Positions 37,750 to 46,743 of a stretch of DNA of 64,000 bases are shown one piece after another. The position numbers and the translations under genes are program-made. Location: the NCBI RefSeq assembly GCF_000013005.1, contig NC_007722.1, positions 2,857,501 through 2,921,500 of the forward strand, written 5' to 3'. This DNA is from Erythrobacter litoralis HTCC2594. GTDB taxonomy: Bacteria; Pseudomonadota; Alphaproteobacteria; Sphingomonadales; Sphingomonadaceae. Under the pieces are notes generated by a model. That model was not told where the DNA came from. It ran no database searches and saw only the letters and a program-made list of their open reading frames with translations. The stretch's first letter is position 1, and each line of letters starts with the position of its first letter.

Positions 37750-38034
37750 ATGTCGCACGAAATTGAATCTGCAACCGAGCGCAAGACCGTCAACCGGCTG
37801 ATGCGGATTGCCGGGCAGGTCCAGGGCGTCGCCCGCATGATCGAGGAAGACCGCTATTGCATCGACGTGCTGACCCAGCTCGCCGCGGTCAAATCCGCGC
37901 TCGGCAAGGTCGAAACCGAAGTGCTCAAGAAACACGCCGCCTGCTGCGTCAACGAAGCCATTGCCAGCGGCGACGAAGCCGAGCAGCGGGCGAAGTTCAA
38001 CGAGCTGGTCGAGCTGCTGGAAAAGCGGCGCTAG
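37750..38034 (+). CDS. csoR: CsoR-type copper-sensing repressor
   Basis: A 94-residue all-helical DUF156 family repressor. The Cu(I) ligand set C37 (RYCIDVLTQ), H62 and C66 (KKHAACCVN) has the CsoR spacing, unlike formaldehyde or nickel sensors of the same family, so copper sensing is likely. DNA-binding residues lie in RKTVNRLMRIAGQVQG. The ATG at 37750 is the natural start. When copper binds, the repressor should leave the operators at 37712-37728 and 38694-38710, inducing copAB, its own gene and the neighbouring DUF305 and membrane-protein genes. That regulon is inference from the sites. Confidence 0.9.
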   Translation: MSHEIESATERKTVNRLMRIAGQVQGVARMIEEDRYCIDVLTQLAAVKSALGKVETEVLKKHAACCVNEAIASGDEAEQRAKFNELVELLEKRR

Positions 38035-38037
38035 CGC

Positions 38038-38658
38038 TCAGGTTCCGGTTTCGACCTTTTCGCGCAATTCCGGCGTTACCGGCATCTCCAGCGCCTTCTC
38101 GGCCTCCTGCAGCAATTCCGGCGTCAGTTGGGCAGTGCGCGGAGCGATCGGTGTGCCGTCGCCGCGCTCGCCATTGACCTCGATATCTTCCAGCAGCAGT
38201 TTCATTTCGGCGATTTCCTTCACCTGCGCTTCGATGATCGCATCGGCGAGCCTGCGTACGCGCGGGTCGCTGATCTCTGCCCGACGGCTGGTGAGGACGG
38301 CGATCGAATGGTGCGGGATCATCGCCTTCATCCAGCTCACGTCGTCGACCGTCTCCTGGCTGCGCGCGAGAAACAGAAAGGCGAAGAAGCCGATGACCGC
38401 GAGCACCATCACTGCGAGCTTGGTCGCAAAGGTCCTGTACATGCCCCACATGAAGCCAAGCATGATGACGATCATGGCCATGCCCATCATTAGCGCCATC
38501 CACACGCGCGTCTGGCTGAAAAAGGCATGGTCCGGCTCGTAGACATTGGAATATTTCAGCACGAACATCGTCACGATGGATGTGGCGATCATCGCGAAGA
38601 ACGTGCCCCATTTGCCGGATTGCGAGCTGTGTTGCGAAGCATTGTGCCTGTCTGTCAT
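38038..38658 (-). CDS. Membrane-anchored DUF305 protein
   Basis: A 206-residue protein with three N-terminal membrane helices (about residues 18-37, 50-75 and 78-98), then a DUF305 domain with WMKAMIPHHSIAVLTSRRAE, the Met/His metal-site motif. The C-terminal tail (MPVTPELREKVE) is charged. The start at 38658 has GGGAAGG upstream; an ATG nine codons earlier (38685) is possible. It is divergent from a small membrane protein across the second CsoR-like operator and ends four bases from csoR, so it probably belongs to the copper response. A second, exported DUF305 domain occurs in the fusion at 29889. Confidence 0.85.
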   Translation of the reverse strand: MTDRHNASQHSSQSGKWGTFFAMIATSIVTMFVLKYSNVYEPDHAFFSQTRVWMALMMGMAMIVIMLGFMWGMYRTFATKLAVMVLAVIGFFAFLFLARSQETVDDVSWMKAMIPHHSIAVLTSRRAEISDPRVRRLADAIIEAQVKEIAEMKLLLEDIEVNGERGDGTPIAPRTAQLTPELLQEAEKALEMPVTPELREKVETGT

Positions 38659-38693
38659 CTGCCTTCCCCTTGTTCCGATAGACATGGACGGGA

Positions 38694-38710
38694 ATGCCCC
38701 CTGGGGGTAT
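38694..38710. promoter_or_regulatory. Second CsoR-like palindromic operator
   Basis: ATGCCCCCTGGGGGTAT is a 17-base palindrome with one imperfect position pair, lying between the DUF305 gene (minus) and a small membrane-protein gene (plus). It resembles the copA-csoR operator in its TA-flanked C-run/G-run layout. By similarity it is a candidate CsoR target. Confidence 0.6.
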
Positions 38711-38755
38711 TTTGTTCCGCGCGAAGTTGCAGAAAGTGCAAAGGAATTGCCGCGT

Positions 38756-39193
38756 ATGCAAAGGCTCGATCGACCCGAAAGCTGGCTGGCCATGCAGGGC
38801 TTTCTCGTCGCCTTCGTCTGGGAGATGTTGCAAATGCCTTTCTTCGATATGGATCACTTGAGCGGCTGGCAGCAGACGAAGAATTGCGCGCTGGCGTCGT
38901 TCGGCGATGCCGGGATCATGGTCTTTTCCTATCTTATCGCGCGCGCGTTCGCGGGCAGACAGTATTGGCTTCACGACAGCCGACCGGGTCCGCTGGCGAC
39001 TTATCTGGCGACCGGCCTGACGGTGACGGTAGCCGTCGAACTGCTGGCAGTCCGCGTGCCGTGGGGCTGGGAGTATAGCGAGTTGATGCCCAAGCTGGCC
39101 GGCATCGGGCTCGTAACGATCGCCATGTGGATCGTGGTGCCCCTGGTCAGCCTGACGCTTGCCGCGCGCCTGACCCGCCCGCATTCGACATAG
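38756..39193 (+). CDS. Small four-helix membrane protein in the copper cluster
   Basis: A 145-residue protein I do not recognise. The ATG at 38756 is preferred: AAAGGA lies ten bases upstream, and earlier in-frame ATGs overlap the putative operator. Hydrophobic segments are at WLAMQGFLVAFVWEMLQM, DAGIMVFSYLIARAF, YLATGLTVTVAVELLAV and GLVTIAMWIVVPLVSLTLAA. Notable residues are FVWEMLQMPFFDM and WEYSELMPKLAG (Met/Trp/Glu near membrane faces). Its promoter carries the second CsoR-like palindrome, so it is probably copper-induced. A bidirectional terminator follows immediately after the stop. Confidence 0.75.
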   Translation: MQRLDRPESWLAMQGFLVAFVWEMLQMPFFDMDHLSGWQQTKNCALASFGDAGIMVFSYLIARAFAGRQYWLHDSRPGPLATYLATGLTVTVAVELLAVRVPWGWEYSELMPKLAGIGLVTIAMWIVVPLVSLTLAARLTRPHST

Positions 39194-39228
39194 AAAAAGC
39201 CCCGGCGGATTTCTCCACCGGGGCCTTT
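39194..39228 (-). terminator. Bidirectional terminator between groEL and the copper cluster
   Basis: GCCCCGGCGGA (39199-39209) pairs with TCCACCGGGGC (39214-39224; one mismatch) around TTTC. Read on the minus strand it is followed by five T's (A-run 39194-39198), serving groEL. Read on the plus strand it is followed by CTTTCT, serving the small membrane-protein gene. Confidence 0.85.
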
Positions 39229-39252
39229 CTATGCGTCTGAACGATGCGGGGC

Positions 39253-40953
<1,701 letters not shown>

Positions 40954-41025
40954 TCAGTGTTCCTGGTAGAAAGCGTACGGCCTGGTGGCCTGAGGCTCCC
41001 GCCTTCGCGAGATCTCACTGGGTGA

Positions 41026-41313
41026 TCAGGAGATCACGCCCATGATATCGCTTTCCTTCATGATCAGCAGTTCTTCACCGTCGACGGTGACTTCGGTGCC
41101 GGACCACTTGCCGAACAGCACACGGTCGCCAGCCTTGACGTCGAGCGGAGTGACGGTGCCGTCTTCGGCCTTGGCGCCGGAGCCGACCGAGACGATTTCG
41201 CCTTCGCTGGGCTTTTCCTTGGCGCTGTCGGGGATGATGATGCCGCCAGCGGTCTTTTCTTCGGCTTCGATGCGACGGACCAGAACGCGGTCGTGCAGAG
41301 GACGAAATGCCAT
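41026..41313 (-). CDS. groES: 10 kDa co-chaperonin GroES
   Basis: A 95-residue co-chaperonin that caps the GroEL ring. The N-terminus [20 protein letters not shown], the mobile loop [20 protein letters not shown] (with the GGIII GroEL-binding core) and the C-terminal [18 protein letters not shown] are typical. The ATG at 41313 lies 38 bases from a CIRCE inverted repeat. It forms a unit with groEL downstream; a longer upstream frame through the CIRCE element is not used. Confidence 0.98.
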   Translation of the reverse strand: MAFRPLHDRVLVRRIEAEEKTAGGIIIPDSAKEKPSEGEIVSVGSGAKAEDGTVTPLDVKAGDRVLFGKWSGTEVTVDGEELLIMKESDIMGVIS

Positions 41314-41350
41314 GTTGGGATGACCTTTCACTTGGGTTGAACGATTGCGA

Positions 41351-41377
41351 TTGGCACTCTCGTCCAGAGAGTGCCAG
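41351..41377 (-). promoter_or_regulatory. CIRCE element (HrcA operator) upstream of groES
   Basis: TTGGCACTC (41351-41359), nine bases, then GAGTGCCAG (41369-41377): the CIRCE layout TTAGCACTC-N9-GAGTGCTAA with symmetrical A-to-G/T-to-C changes that keep most arm pairing. It is the binding site of the heat-shock repressor HrcA, placed in the groES promoter/leader. Confidence 0.93.
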
Positions 41378-41560
41378 CGAGGATGCATTTGGGTACGCAC
41401 CTGGGGCGAGTCAACCAAGGTTCAGGAAAAAATTTGCGCTTTCTTGCGGGCGGACGGCGCGGCGAAAGCATGGACCGGAGGCCGGGGTGGCCAGAGCAGC
41501 GCGAATTCCCTATCGCGCCCCGCATATCGACCCCACCTCCCAAGATTTCAATGGATCGCC

Positions 41561-42394
41561 ATGACTGCCGAAGCCGATATCGCCGCCCTGACCATCCCCG
41601 AACAAATTCTGCTGTGGCTGCGCCTCAACCTGATCGAAATTGCCGGGGCCTTCGCGGTTCTGTTGATCGGCCTGTTCCTCGCCGGGCTGCTGTCGCGCGC
41701 GTTCGAACGGGCCCTGGCCCGCTCGCCGCGGTTCGATCCGACGGTCGCCAATTTCCTCTCCAACGTCGTCAAATACGCGTTGTGGGCCCTCGTGCTCGTC
41801 ACCGTGCTGGCGCAGTTCGGGGTGGAGACTACCAGCATCCTTGCCGCGCTCGGCGGCATGGCGCTGGCCATCGGGCTCGCGTTGCAGGGCACGCTCAGCA
41901 ATGTCGCGTCGGGGGTGATGATCCTGGTGCAGAAACCGTTCAAGGTGGGCGAGGCGATCAATGTCGGCTCGATTACCGCGGTGGTGCAGAATATCGGCCT
42001 GTTCACCACCGAGCTCAAGCAATTCGACGGGCTGTTCGTGATGATCCCGAACTCCGAGCTCTGGAACAAGCCCATCGTCAACTACCACCGCCATCCGATT
42101 CGCCGTTTCGAGCTGGTCGTGGGGATCGGCTATGGCGACAGTATGGAGCAGGCGCGCACCGAATTGCTGGCGCTCGCCGAGGCAGACGAGCGGGTGCTCG
42201 AAGATCCGGCGCCGCAGACCTTCGTCAATTCGCTCGACGACAGTTCGGTCGGCATCGGTCTGCGAGTATGGTGCACCACCGCAGATTACGTAGCCGTCGG
42301 GTGGGATATGACCGAGGCGGTCAAGGCCCGCTTCGACGATGTCGGCATCTCGATCCCGTTCCCGCAGCGCGAGATTACGCAGCGGGCGGTTTAG
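41561..42394 (+). CDS. Small-conductance mechanosensitive channel MscS
   Basis: A 277-residue protein close to the size of E. coli MscS. It has three membrane helices, the pore helix LAALGGMALAIGLALQGTLS and following NVASGVMILVQKPFKVGEAI, the beta domain NVGSITAVVQNIGLFTTELK, and MIPNSELWNKPIVNYHRHP, then the cytoplasmic vestibule ending FPQREITQRAV. It opens under membrane tension during hypo-osmotic shock. The ATG at 41561 gives MTAEADIAALTIPEQILLW. This is the third MscS-fold protein in the window and the most canonical. Its 3' end overlaps the convergent MATE gene by 20 bases. Confidence 0.95.
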   Translation: MTAEADIAALTIPEQILLWLRLNLIEIAGAFAVLLIGLFLAGLLSRAFERALARSPRFDPTVANFLSNVVKYALWALVLVTVLAQFGVETTSILAALGGMALAIGLALQGTLSNVASGVMILVQKPFKVGEAINVGSITAVVQNIGLFTTELKQFDGLFVMIPNSELWNKPIVNYHRHPIRRFELVVGIGYGDSMEQARTELLALAEADERVLEDPAPQTFVNSLDDSSVGIGLRVWCTTADYVAVGWDMTEAVKARFDDVGISIPFPQREITQRAV

Positions 42395-43793
42395 CGCCCG
42401 GCTTGCGTGCGGGGCGGTGCGCAAGGCCCAGCCGCTCGCGCATCAGCCAGCGCCCGGTCAGCAGCACGGTGGCAAAGGTCAGGCCGACGGCAAAACCGAT
42501 CCACACGCCAGTGCCTTTGAGCGGCGTGTAGAAGCCGAGATAATAGGACGTGCCGAAGCCGGGCACCCAGTAGCTGAAGATCGCCATCACCATCGGCACG
42601 CGCGTGTCCTGCAGCCCGCGCAGGGCCCCGGCAGCGACGACCTGGAGGCCATCGACCAGCTGGAAAAGTGCGGCGATCACGATGTATTGCAGCGCGAAGG
42701 CCATCATCGCCGCATTCACTGATTTCGACGTATCGATATAGAGACCCAGTATCGCCTCCGGCATCAGCAACATGACCGAAGCGGTGAAGGCCATGAAGGC
42801 CACCGCTATCAGCAGCGCAACCGCCCCTGCGCGCTTGATCGCTTCGTGATCGCGCGCGCCGTAGAAATAGCCGACGCGAATAGTCGCCGCCTGGCTCACA
42901 CCGAACGGCACCTGGAAGGCGAAAGCGGCGATTTGCAGCGCGATGGTGTGGCCGGCCAGCTCGGATTCCCCGATCAGCCCCATCAGCAGGGCCGCACCGC
43001 CGAACAGCCCCGCTTCGGCGATCGTCGTGAAGAACACCGGCGTGCCCAGCACCACCAGGTCGCGCAGCCGATCCCATTCCGGCCGCCAGAACCGGCCCCA
43101 GATGGCATAGCGCCGCAAGCGCCGGTCCTGCTGGATCGCCACCACATAAGCCAACACGATGAATATCGACGTGACGACGGTGGCGATGGCCGAACCTTCG
43201 AGGCCCAGCGCGGGCGCGCCGAGATTGCCGAAGACCAGCGCGTAATTGCCCAGCGCATTGACGCCGATGGCGAGCGCCGTGATCGCGGTAGCGAAGATCG
43301 GGCGGCCGAGCGCGGAAACAAAGCTCCTCAGCACGCTCGCCACCAGCAAGGGGATCATCGCCCACAGGACGATGCCCATGTAGTCGTAAGCGCGGGCCGC
43401 CAGTTCCGCCCTCTGCCCGCTGGCGAGCAGGATGGCTTCGGCCTGGCTCAGGATCAGCATGACGAGTACGCCGCAGATCACGCAGAGCCAGACGCCCATG
43501 CGCACGCTGCGCCGGACCTCAGCAATGGCATAGCGCGAGCGGCCCAGTTCGGCTGCGATCAGGGCCGAGACCATGCTCACCAGGGTGATGGTCGCCCAGC
43601 CAAGGATGCTGAACAGCGACACAGCGAGGCTGGAGGCGGCCAATTCGAACTCGCCGAGCCGCGCGACGAAGAACACGTCGATCGCCCAGATCAGCATCTG
43701 CAACAGATTGGCGAGCGCCAGCGGCCACGCGAGCCTGAAGGTCGCGGCAATCTCGGCTCGCCAGCTGTCCGCCGTGTCCACTTCGGGCGCCAT
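42375..43793 (-). CDS. MATE family multidrug efflux transporter
   Basis: A 472-residue inner-membrane protein with twelve predicted helices, a cation-coupled antiporter of the NorM/DinF type. The first helices read FRLAWPLALANLLQMLIWAI and the second half starts LVVLGTPVFFTTIAEAGLFG, showing the two-fold MATE repeat. Other features are PFGVSQAATIRVGYFYGA and LQVVAAGALRGLQDTRVPMV. The start could be 43793, 43802 or 43835; none has a clear ribosome site and I chose the shortest that keeps a normal N-terminus. Its stop overlaps mscS by 20 bases. The substrate is unknown. Confidence 0.93.
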   Translation of the reverse strand: MAPEVDTADSWRAEIAATFRLAWPLALANLLQMLIWAIDVFFVARLGEFELAASSLAVSLFSILGWATITLVSMVSALIAAELGRSRYAIAEVRRSVRMGVWLCVICGVLVMLILSQAEAILLASGQRAELAARAYDYMGIVLWAMIPLLVASVLRSFVSALGRPIFATAITALAIGVNALGNYALVFGNLGAPALGLEGSAIATVVTSIFIVLAYVVAIQQDRRLRRYAIWGRFWRPEWDRLRDLVVLGTPVFFTTIAEAGLFGGAALLMGLIGESELAGHTIALQIAAFAFQVPFGVSQAATIRVGYFYGARDHEAIKRAGAVALLIAVAFMAFTASVMLLMPEAILGLYIDTSKSVNAAMMAFALQYIVIAALFQLVDGLQVVAAGALRGLQDTRVPMVMAIFSYWVPGFGTSYYLGFYTPLKGTGVWIGFAVGLTFATVLLTGRWLMRERLGLAHRPARKPGAKPPAA

Positions 43794-43911
43794 TTCATGC
43801 ATGCAGCCGGCCCGGATAGAGATCAGCCTGGCCATATGACAGATCAGGCCCGTCCTCACGCCGATATTGTGGACGCTCTGCGACTGCCGGGCCACACCGA
43901 TCGCATACATG

Positions 43912-43939
43912 AAAAGGGCGGCGCCTTGCGGCACCGCCC
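43912..43939 (-). terminator. Rho-independent terminator downstream of rplL
   Basis: On the minus strand GGGCGGTGCC-GCAA-GGCGCCGCCC is followed by TTTTC (bases 43939 down to 43911). It lies about 110 bases past the rplL stop, after another palindromic repeat. The arms equal those of the terminator at 25388. Confidence 0.8.
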
Positions 43940-43981
43940 CCTTGTGTTCTTCGCCTCGTCGGGTCGACCAGGCGGAGCGAG

Positions 43982-44024
43982 ATCCCGGATCCCCTGCCTG
44001 CGCAGGGGCAGGCAAGTCCGGGAT
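43982..44024. repeat. Nested palindromic repeat downstream of rplL
   Basis: ATCCCGGA (43982-43989) pairs with TCCGGGAT (44017-44024). Inside is CCCCTGC (43991-43997) with GCAGGGG (44002-44008) around CTGC. This two-hairpin element has the look of a dispersed repeat; a similar GATCCCGG/CCGGGATGACG sequence is common between genes in sphingomonads (recalled). Confidence 0.65.
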
Positions 44025-44050
44025 GACGGCGGGGCGTGCGCCCCGTCTCG

Positions 44051-44428
44051 TCACTTCAGCTCGACGGTACCGCCGGCAGCTTCGATCTTGCCCTTGATTT
44101 CTTCGGCTTCCGCCTTGTTCACGCCTTCCTTGATCGGCTTCGGCGCGCCTTCGACGAGGCCCTTGGCTTCGGTCAGGCCCAGGCCGGTGATGGCGCGGAC
44201 TTCCTTGATCACCTGGATCTTCTTGCCACCGTCGCCGGTGAGGATGACGTCGAATTCGTCCTTCTCTTCGGCCGGGGCAGCAGCGTCGCCACCGCCAGCC
44301 GGGCCAGCGACTGCAACAGCTGCAGCGGCGGAAACGCCCCACTCTTCTTCCAGCGCCTTGGCAAGCTCGGCGGCTTCCAGGACGGTCAGTTTCGAAAGTT
44401 CTTCAACGAGAGCCTTGATATCGGCCAT
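44051..44428 (-). CDS. rplL: 50S ribosomal protein L7/L12
   Basis: A 125-residue stalk protein, present in several copies per ribosome and binding translation factors. The N-terminal dimerisation domain is [20 protein letters not shown], the hinge is the Ala/Gly-rich [20 protein letters not shown], and the C-terminal domain includes [20 protein letters not shown] and [20 protein letters not shown]. It follows rplJ by 71 bases on the minus strand. In most bacteria rpoB comes next; here rpoB is ~5 kb away on the other strand. Confidence 0.98.
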   Translation of the reverse strand: MADIKALVEELSKLTVLEAAELAKALEEEWGVSAAAAVAVAGPAGGGDAAAPAEEKDEFDVILTGDGGKKIQVIKEVRAITGLGLTEAKGLVEGAPKPIKEGVNKAEAEEIKGKIEAAGGTVELK

Positions 44429-44499
44429 TGTACTTACTCCAAATTCATGTCGGGGCAGCGTGCCCCATGTGGAATGTCAGTTCTTTTCGGAAAAACCGC

Positions 44500-45015
44500 T
44501 TACGCCGCTTCGCTGGCGCCATAGGCACCGAAAACGCGGGCGAGCTTGTTGGCGGGCGCAGTGACGACTTGGGCGATCTTCGTCGCCGGGGCGTTGATGA
44601 GACCCACGATCGTGCCACGAAGCTCGTCGAGGCTCGGCATCGAGGCGAGTGCCTTGACCCCGGCTTCGTCGAGCATCTGCCCGCCCATCGAACCGCCGAC
44701 GATTTCCAGTCGGTCGTTCGATTTGGCGAAGTCCACCGCAGCCTTTGCGGCGGCGACCGGATCGGCTGAATAGCCGAGCGCGATCGGACCCGTCAGCATC
44801 TCGCCGATGCCTTCGTAGTCGGTGTCCTTCAGGGCGAGCTTGGCCAGACGGTTTTTCGCAACCTTGTAGGACGCACCAGCTTCCCGCATCTTCCCGCGCA
44901 GTTCGGTGCTTGCAGCAACCGTCAGGCCGAGGTTGCGGGTGACGACCACCACGCCTGCCTCGTTGAAGACCGAGTTGAGCTCTGCGACCGCATCGGCTTT
45001 TTGCGAACGATCCAT
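44500..45015 (-). CDS. rplJ: 50S ribosomal protein L10
   Basis: A 171-residue protein that anchors L7/L12 dimers to the ribosomal stalk. N-terminal rRNA-binding part: MDRSQKADAVAELNSVFNEA, VVTRNLGLTVAASTELRGKM and SYKVAKNRLAKLAL. The C-terminal helix that carries L7/L12 lies beyond residue ~135 (KLARVFGAYGASEAA). The ATG at 45015 has AGGAG seven bases upstream; a start five codons earlier overlaps that site. In most bacteria L10 binds its own leader to repress rplJL; the leader here (about 45016-45180) contains hairpins but was not matched to the L10-leader model. Confidence 0.97.
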   Translation of the reverse strand: MDRSQKADAVAELNSVFNEAGVVVVTRNLGLTVAASTELRGKMREAGASYKVAKNRLAKLALKDTDYEGIGEMLTGPIALGYSADPVAAAKAAVDFAKSNDRLEIVGGSMGGQMLDEAGVKALASMPSLDELRGTIVGLINAPATKIAQVVTAPANKLARVFGAYGASEAA

Positions 45016-45158
45016 GCCATACTCCTTCAAAATGATCGCATCCGGATGGCTCCGAATGCGACCGGCTCAAATAGCCCCGCAGCTCATGCCGCGAGGCGAG
45101 TCCGTGATGGGGAAGGAGGACGCTGACCCGCGCCAGGGGGCCGCCATGGGAGGAGGCC

Positions 45159-45212
45159 GGAAAACTCTTTTCCCCGTCTAGGCGGCAAATTAAGACCGGA
45201 CGTGTTCCGGTC
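45159..45212 (-). promoter_or_regulatory. Hairpins in the rplJ upstream region, possible L10 leader
   Basis: The 165-200 bases upstream of rplJ carry a GGAAAA/TTTTCC hairpin (45159-45173) and a perfect GACCGGA/TCCGGTC hairpin with a CGTGT loop (45194-45212). L10 leaders are regulatory in many bacteria, but I cannot match these to the consensus by eye, so this is only a candidate. Confidence 0.35.
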
Positions 45213-45243
45213 AGCAGCTGTCTCGGACGGATGAACGGTGAAA

Positions 45244-45273
45244 CCGAAAAGGCCCGCCGTTCGGTGGCGGGCC
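45244..45273 (-). terminator. Terminator downstream of the small coiled-coil lipoprotein
   Basis: On the minus strand GGCCCGCC (45273-45266) pairs with GGCGGGCC (45258-45251) around ACCGAAC, followed by TTTTCGG. It separates the lipoprotein gene at 45339 from rplJ on the same strand. Confidence 0.85.
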
Positions 45274-45338
45274 TCTAAGGATTCGATCGATTCTGTCAAG
45301 TCTCTTCCGGGAATGTCCCGGGCGAGACGGGCAACCGA

Positions 45339-45626
45339 TCACATGCCGTCGGCTGCATCTTCCATGGCGTCGGCCTTGTCTTCCATGGCGTCGGCTTCCT
45401 GCTCGAGCTTCCTGGCGCGGGTCGGATCGCCTTCGGCTTCGGCAACATCGGCGCGCTCTTCGGCGAGGTCGGCCTGCGCTTCCATGGTACCGGAAGCGGC
45501 GTCGACCACTTCACCTTCGGCTTCCATCACATCGTCCTGCTCTTCGGCGACTTCTTCCGCCGGGCCGTCGCAGGCGGAAATGGCCATGGCGATGGGCAGG
45601 GCAGCGACAAGTGCGATACGTTTCAT
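45339..45626 (-). CDS. Small Glu/Ala-rich coiled-coil lipoprotein
   Basis: A 95-residue predicted lipoprotein. The signal peptide MKRIALVAALPIAMAISAC ends at the lipobox ISAC (Cys19). The mature chain is acidic, with heptad repeats (EEQDDVMEAEGEVVDAASGT ... KLEQEADAMEDKADAMEDAA) and MED triplets, suggesting an extended coiled coil in the periplasm. GGAGG precedes the ATG at 45626. It is a single-gene unit between a hairpin and a terminator. Composition and layout resemble the lipoprotein at 25093. Function unknown; entericidin-like naming would rest only on size. Confidence 0.85.
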   Translation of the reverse strand: MKRIALVAALPIAMAISACDGPAEEVAEEQDDVMEAEGEVVDAASGTMEAQADLAEERADVAEAEGDPTRARKLEQEADAMEDKADAMEDAADGM

Positions 45627-45661
45627 AAAGTATTCCTCCAATGGTGGCCCGCGGCGCATGT

Positions 45662-45696
45662 GCGCCGGGCGACGCTTTCCTAACGTCGCCCGGCGC
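45662..45696. terminator. Long 13-bp hairpin between the XRE gene and the lipoprotein gene
   Basis: GCGCCGGGCGACG (45662-45674) pairs perfectly with CGTCGCCCGGCGC (45684-45696) around CTTTCCTAA. No T-tract follows on either strand, so it may be a Rho-aided or processing hairpin ending the DUF2975-XRE operon. Confidence 0.55.
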
Positions 45697-45719
45697 GATT
45701 GTTTCCGAGATATCGTGGA

Positions 45720-45950
45720 TCAGGTCGCCTGCCCCGAATAGCTCAGCAGGTCTCCGGGCTGGCAGTCCAGCTCGCGGCAGATCGCCTCGAGGGTCGAGAA
45801 CCGGATCGCCTTGGCCTTGCCGGTCTTGAGGATGGAAAGATTGGCAAGCGTCAGGCCGACCCGTTCGGCCAGTTCGGTCAGGGTCATGCGGCGTTCGTGC
45901 AGCAGGTCGTCGAGCTTCACCACGATATTGGCGCCTTCTTCAGCGGGCAT
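45720..45950 (-). CDS. Small XRE-family (YozG-like) transcriptional regulator
   Basis: A 76-residue protein that is essentially one Cro/C1-type helix-turn-helix: VKLDDLLHERRMTLTELAER then VGLTLANLSILKTGKAKAIR, ending LEAICRELDCQPGDLLSYSG. Small regulators of this type are typically encoded beside DUF2975 membrane proteins (YoaS-YozG in Bacillus), as here. Its ATG overlaps the DUF2975 stop by one base (TGATG), showing translational coupling. It probably autoregulates the operon through the AT-rich palindromic region at about 46650-46715. Confidence 0.9.
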   Translation of the reverse strand: MPAEEGANIVVKLDDLLHERRMTLTELAERVGLTLANLSILKTGKAKAIRFSTLEAICRELDCQPGDLLSYSGQAT

Positions 45951-46477
45951 CACACGGTTCCTTCCAGGTCGTCGCGCATGGCTGCGCCATGGCGGAACAC
46001 CCGGGCAAGGATGAAGAGCGTCAGGATCAAGGTGATGCCGCCGACATCGAGGCTGGCATCGACGGTCCCCGGTTCTTCGCCGGCGAGCTTGGCGACGTAG
46101 AGGCCGAGCGTAACCACCGGAATCGCCAGCACATTGAGCGCGAGCGTGATCCACGCCATGGCCGTCAGCCTGTCGGCATTGACGGGCACGAACGGATCGC
46201 CTTCGCCGACGCTTTTGACGATGCGGAGCATGTGCAGGAAGAAGCGGATGCCGAGGTAAAGCATACCGGCAACAGCGGCGAGCAACAGGGCTATCAGCCA
46301 TCTTGCGTTCTGCGGCAATTCCCCGGCATCGAGTTCAGCGCCGAGGTCGGCCCCGAAAATGGCCACGGCCGGCACGCCGAGCAGGACGAAGAAACCGGCA
46401 AATGCCATCAGGCCAAGCATCACGTAGATAATTGCCTTCGCCAAAATCAGCAGCGGATCGTTGATCTTTTCAGCCAT
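45950..46477 (-). CDS. DUF2975 family membrane protein
   Basis: A 175-residue protein with four hydrophobic helices: ILAKAIIYVMLGLMAFAGFF, WLIALLLAAVAGMLYLGIRF, LTAMAWITLALNVLAIPVVT and DVGGITLILTLFILARVF. A conserved GEGDPFVPVNADRL loop lies between helices two and three, which is diagnostic of DUF2975. It may sense a membrane signal and control the coupled XRE regulator; this is inference from the recurrent pairing. It lies between a 43-residue peptide gene and the XRE gene in one minus-strand operon. Confidence 0.88.
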   Translation of the reverse strand: MAEKINDPLLILAKAIIYVMLGLMAFAGFFVLLGVPAVAIFGADLGAELDAGELPQNARWLIALLLAAVAGMLYLGIRFFLHMLRIVKSVGEGDPFVPVNADRLTAMAWITLALNVLAIPVVTLGLYVAKLAGEEPGTVDASLDVGGITLILTLFILARVFRHGAAMRDDLEGTV

Positions 46478-46504
46478 CTCGATGGTCCTTTCTACCCGAG
46501 GCGT

Positions 46505-46636
46505 TTACGCCAAAGCCGGCGCGGCGGCGACATCGCTGGCCTGCGCAGGCGGAACAGAAATCACGGCGCCGAAGCTGCCGGCCATGATGAACAAGGCCGC
46601 GGCAACGGCAACGAAGTGGTGAGTGAAGCGTGACAT
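46505..46636 (-). CDS. 43-residue exported or membrane peptide
   Basis: MSRFTHHFVAVAAALFIMAG then SFGAVISVPPAQASDVAAAP: a hydrophobic stretch with a possible signal-peptidase site (PAQA), leaving a very short tail, so it may be a small membrane or secreted peptide. An AAGGAG ribosome site lies eight bases before the ATG at 46636. It is first in the operon with DUF2975 and XRE genes. It could be a signal peptide for the membrane protein, but no function is known. Confidence 0.65.
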   Translation of the reverse strand: MSRFTHHFVAVAAALFIMAGSFGAVISVPPAQASDVAAAPALA

Positions 46637-46657
46637 TATCGATCTCCTTGATGTCCG

Positions 46658-46667
46658 ATATCGATAT
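46658..46667. promoter_or_regulatory. AT-rich palindromic promoter region of the peptide-DUF2975-XRE operon
   Basis: ATATCGATAT is a perfect palindrome just upstream of the operon, followed by further ATAT/ATTG units to about 46715 (CAATATGCCG, ATTGTCAATCAATAATATCG). In a GC-rich genome such an AT-rich block is a likely promoter plus binding region for the XRE protein. Confidence 0.45.
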
Positions 46668-46743
46668 TCAATATGCCGATCCGCTTTTATTGTCAATCAA
46701 TAATATCGAAAAACAATATGACGCCGAGGTGCGGGGTCAATCG

